Shown: piece by piece, positions 5,779 through 7,930 of the stretch
Numbering within the stretch: position 1 is the stretch's first letter
Layout of the letters: every line of letters begins with the position of its first letter
Assembly (NCBI GenBank): GCA_945929765.1
Contig: CAMEOL010000043.1
Coordinates: 1 to 7,930 of the forward strand
From: an uncultured Gemella sp.
GTDB lineage: Bacteria > Bacillota > Bacilli > Staphylococcales > Gemellaceae
DNA: 7,930 nt
Direction: 5' to 3'
The notes under the pieces: model-generated
Seen by the model: the letters and a program-made list of their open reading frames with translations, nothing else
Database searches by the model: none
Told to the model about the DNA's origin: nothing
Translations under genes and position numbers: made by a program

Positions 5779-6828
5779 ATGGAAAAAATAACATTTAAAG
5801 AGTTTAGTAGTAGAGTGCTAAATGGTGTTGCAGTAGGTATTATAGCAGGTCTTTTACCTAACGCAGTCGTTGGTGGAATACTTAAATTATTTGCAACACA
5901 AAATGAATTTTTACAAACGTTATTATTTGTGCTTAATTTATCACAATTAGTCACACCGGCGCTAATCGGAGTTTTGGTGGCATTACAATTTAAAATGCAA
6001 CCATTAGAAGTAGCTATGGCTGGAGTAGTTTCTTTCATAGGTTCAGGATCTATTAGATCAGTAGAAGGAAAATTAATTATAGCGGGAATAGGTGATCTAA
6101 TTAATACTATGATCGTAGCTGCGTTAGCGGTGTTGTTTTTATTAGCGGTTCGTGGTAAATTTGGAACATTGAATATAGTATTGTTACCTGCATCTTTAGT
6201 TTCTATAGTAGGAACAATCGGTCTTTTAATTTTACCTTATATAAAAATGATAACTACAGCAATAGGTAATATGGTTGCTAATTTTACAACGTTACAACCT
6301 TTAATGATGAGTATTTTAATAGCAGTTACTTTCTCTATAATAATAGTATCGCCAGTATCGACAGTAGCAGTAGCTATGGCGATAGGATTACAAGGGCTAT
6401 CTTCTGGTGCGGCTAACTTAGGTGTTGCTTCGGCAGCTGCAACTTTGGTTATTGGAACAATGCGTGTTAACAAAGTAGGGATACCAATAAGTATTTTTGC
6501 AGGATCTATGAAGATGTTTTTACCAAATTGGATAAAACACCCGATTTCGAACGTTCCATTAATACTAAATGCCATTTTTGCGGGAGTTCTTGCCTATATG
6601 TTTAATATACAAGGAACGCCAGCTTCAGCAGGATTCGGTCTTTCGGGATTTGTAGGACCTTTTGCTGCGGCAGAATTTATGCAGGGGTCAGCTACTACTA
6701 AGTTTATAACAATTTTTGGTATTTATTTTGTTGCTTTATTTGTGATGGCATTTGTTATTGATTTTATACTTGTTAAAATAGTAAAATTATATAAACGTGA
6801 TATTTTTATGTTTGATAAATTTGAATAA
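5779..6828 (+). CDS. EIIC-like membrane protein of the PTS_EIIC_2 / PfoR type
   Basis: This 349-residue protein is almost entirely hydrophobic, with about eight to ten membrane segments. It fits the PTS_EIIC_2 family (from memory), which includes PfoR of Clostridium perfringens, described as a regulator of perfringolysin O. Typical stretches are GLLPNAVVGGI (25-35), FIGSGSIRS, SPVSTVAVAMAIGLQGLSSG, IGTMRVNKVGIPIS and near the C-terminus GTPASAGFGLSGFVGP. No EIIA or EIIB domain is fused and none is encoded in the window, so phosphorylation-coupled sugar uptake is not shown; it could be a transporter, a facilitator or a sensor. The start ATG 5779 has AAAGGTAGG seven bases upstream. The D-lactate dehydrogenase gene follows after 20 bases with no terminator, so the two are probably cotranscribed from the promoter at 5716-5724. 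The family is likely; the substrate and role are unknown. Confidence 0.82.
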   Translation: MEKITFKEFSSRVLNGVAVGIIAGLLPNAVVGGILKLFATQNEFLQTLLFVLNLSQLVTPALIGVLVALQFKMQPLEVAMAGVVSFIGSGSIRSVEGKLIIAGIGDLINTMIVAALAVLFLLAVRGKFGTLNIVLLPASLVSIVGTIGLLILPYIKMITTAIGNMVANFTTLQPLMMSILIAVTFSIIIVSPVSTVAVAMAIGLQGLSSGAANLGVASAAATLVIGTMRVNKVGIPISIFAGSMKMFLPNWIKHPISNVPLILNAIFAGVLAYMFNIQGTPASAGFGLSGFVGPFAAAEFMQGSATTKFITIFGIYFVALFVMAFVIDFILVKIVKLYKRDIFMFDKFE

Positions 6829-6848
6829 CTTTTAATAAGGAGATTAAT

Positions 6849-7844
6849 ATGAAATTAGCAATATTTAATTTACGTGAAGATGAGAAAAATGCATTAGAAA
6901 AATGGCGTAAAAATAACAGTGAAATTGAAATAATAATTACTGAAGATCCATTAACTTTAGAAAATATCGAATTATTGTCGGGTGTGGATGGTGCTGTTTT
7001 TGCTCAAAATAAAACTTTAGAAGATGATATATATAGTTTTGCTAAGGAGCAAGGGGTAAAGGTTTTTGCAACACGTTCAGCGGGGTATGATATATATAAT
7101 TTAAATCTGTTAAAAGAATATGGTATAAAATTAACGAATGTGCCCTCTTACTCTCCGAACGCTATTGCAGAACATGTAGTAGGTATGACACTATATTTAA
7201 GTAGAAACTATAAAAAAATAATGAATCGTGTAGAAAAAAACAATTTTTCTTGGCGACCAGAAATTCTTTCTCGTGAACTTAGAACGATGACAGTAGGAAT
7301 AATTGGGACAGGAAGAATCGGTATTCAAGCTGCAAGATTATTTAAGGGGTTAGGAGCTACAGTTTTAGGTTACGATGTTTATCCGAACAAAGAAAATGAA
7401 GAAATTTTGACTTATGTTTCTTTAGATGAATTAGCTAGAAAATCAGATGTTGTTTCTTTACATATTCCAGCAACAGCTGAGTACAAGTATCTAATAAATG
7501 ATGACTTTTTGGCTAAAATGCCTGAAAATTCAATTTTAATAAATGCAGCTCGAGGAATTTTAGTTGATACAGAAGCTGTATTGCGAGCGCTAGACAGCGG
7601 AAAGCTTCTAGGAGCTGGACTAGATGTTTATGAAAATGAGCATAACTTTGTGCCACGTGATCTTTCATCTAGTAAGTTAAATGATGATTTATTAAAATCG
7701 TTAATAAGTAGGGATGATATAATATATACTCCACACACAGCATTTTATACAACTAGTGCGATAGAAAATCTTGTTTCTGGAGCGTTAGATGCAGCTGTAG
7801 AAGTTATTTCTACAGGAAAGAGTGCTAATGAAGTTAAATATTAA
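6849..7844 (+). CDS. ldhD: D-lactate dehydrogenase (NAD-dependent)
   Basis: This 331-residue cytoplasmic enzyme belongs to the D-isomer-specific 2-hydroxyacid dehydrogenases and should interconvert pyruvate plus NADH with D-lactate plus NAD+, a fermentative step that regenerates NAD+. The catalytic triad falls at the positions known for the Lactobacillus delbrueckii enzyme: Arg235 in NAARG, Glu264 in YENEH and His296 in TPHTAFYTT. The Rossmann motif GIIGTGRIG is at 150-158, with Asp176 in GYD suiting NAD rather than NADP. The substrate-side stretch YSPNAIAEH (101-109) and SAGYD (77-81) favour D-LDH over D-hydroxyisocaproate dehydrogenase or VanH, although 2-hydroxyacid specificity cannot be settled by eye. 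The start ATG 6849 has AAGGAGA (6837-6843) five bases upstream. It is the second gene of the operon begun by the EIIC-like protein. No clear terminator follows within the window. Confidence 0.93.
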   Translation: MKLAIFNLREDEKNALEKWRKNNSEIEIIITEDPLTLENIELLSGVDGAVFAQNKTLEDDIYSFAKEQGVKVFATRSAGYDIYNLNLLKEYGIKLTNVPSYSPNAIAEHVVGMTLYLSRNYKKIMNRVEKNNFSWRPEILSRELRTMTVGIIGTGRIGIQAARLFKGLGATVLGYDVYPNKENEEILTYVSLDELARKSDVVSLHIPATAEYKYLINDDFLAKMPENSILINAARGILVDTEAVLRALDSGKLLGAGLDVYENEHNFVPRDLSSSKLNDDLLKSLISRDDIIYTPHTAFYTTSAIENLVSGALDAAVEVISTGKSANEVKY

Positions 7845-7880
7845 AAAATAAATATACAATTAATTGCTTCAAAAGATAAA

Positions 7881-7898
7881 GGGGCTGACCCAAAAGGG
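7881..7898. other. G/C-rich motif GGGGCTGACCCAAAAGGG, possible repeat or element edge
   Basis: This 18-base stretch contrasts with the AT-rich DNA around it and contains two short self-complementary pieces, GGG-CTGA-CCC and CCC-AAAA-GGG. It lies 37 bases after the ldhD stop. Similar G/C-rich tags are found at the ends of dispersed repeats or insertion sequences in Gram-positive cocci, but the window stops 32 bases later, so this cannot be decided. Confidence 0.3.
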
Positions 7899-7930
7899 AA
7901 AATTAGTCCAAAATAAAGCACAAGATTTGA

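Overview
The window is very AT-rich with dense, short-spaced genes and strong Gram-positive Shine-Dalgarno sites (AGGAGG and AAGGAG types). It looks like chromosomal DNA of a low-GC member of the Bacillota. The protein set would fit a Gemella-like or other Bacillales/Lactobacillales host: a YqiG-type flavin oxidoreductase, a fused binding-protein/permease amino-acid transporter, a short MscL and a fermentative D-lactate dehydrogenase. The genus is only a guess. TAG ends the transporter permease gene normally, so there is no sign of a recoded genetic code.

Layout. (i) 4-1011, plus strand: a polytopic membrane protein resembling the DUF5692 family. An in-frame TAG at 538-540 cuts it in two, with the same frame continuing to 1011, so it reads as a pseudogene with one nonsense mutation. 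(ii) 1012-1219: a 127-bp imperfect palindrome sits between this gene and the convergent flavin oxidoreductase. (iii) 1220-2335, minus strand: an Old Yellow Enzyme family oxidoreductase with a good promoter (2371-2398). (iv) 2336-2746: a divergent regulatory region with a candidate promoter for the rightward transporter operon and some short repeats. (v) 2747-4910: a two-gene polar amino-acid ABC importer, a fused solute-binding protein/permease followed by its ATPase. (vi) 4911-5222: a long stem-loop, then a promoter for mscL. (vii) 5223-5594: mscL, followed by a clear intrinsic terminator at 5616-5667. (viii) 5716-7844: an extended -10 promoter, a 22-bp inverted repeat at the expected transcription start, then an orphan EIIC-like membrane protein (PTS_EIIC_2/PfoR type) and D-lactate dehydrogenase, 20 bp apart and probably one operon. 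(ix) From about 7881: a G/C-rich motif unlike its surroundings, possibly the edge of a repeat or mobile element.

Most of the window is ordinary accessory metabolism and transport. I see no phage, CRISPR, toxin-antitoxin or defence system. The points most worth a second look are the nonsense-split membrane protein, the two intergenic stem-loops that share a 12-base arm sequence, and the pairing of an EIIC-like protein without EIIA/EIIB partners with ldhD behind a promoter-proximal inverted repeat.
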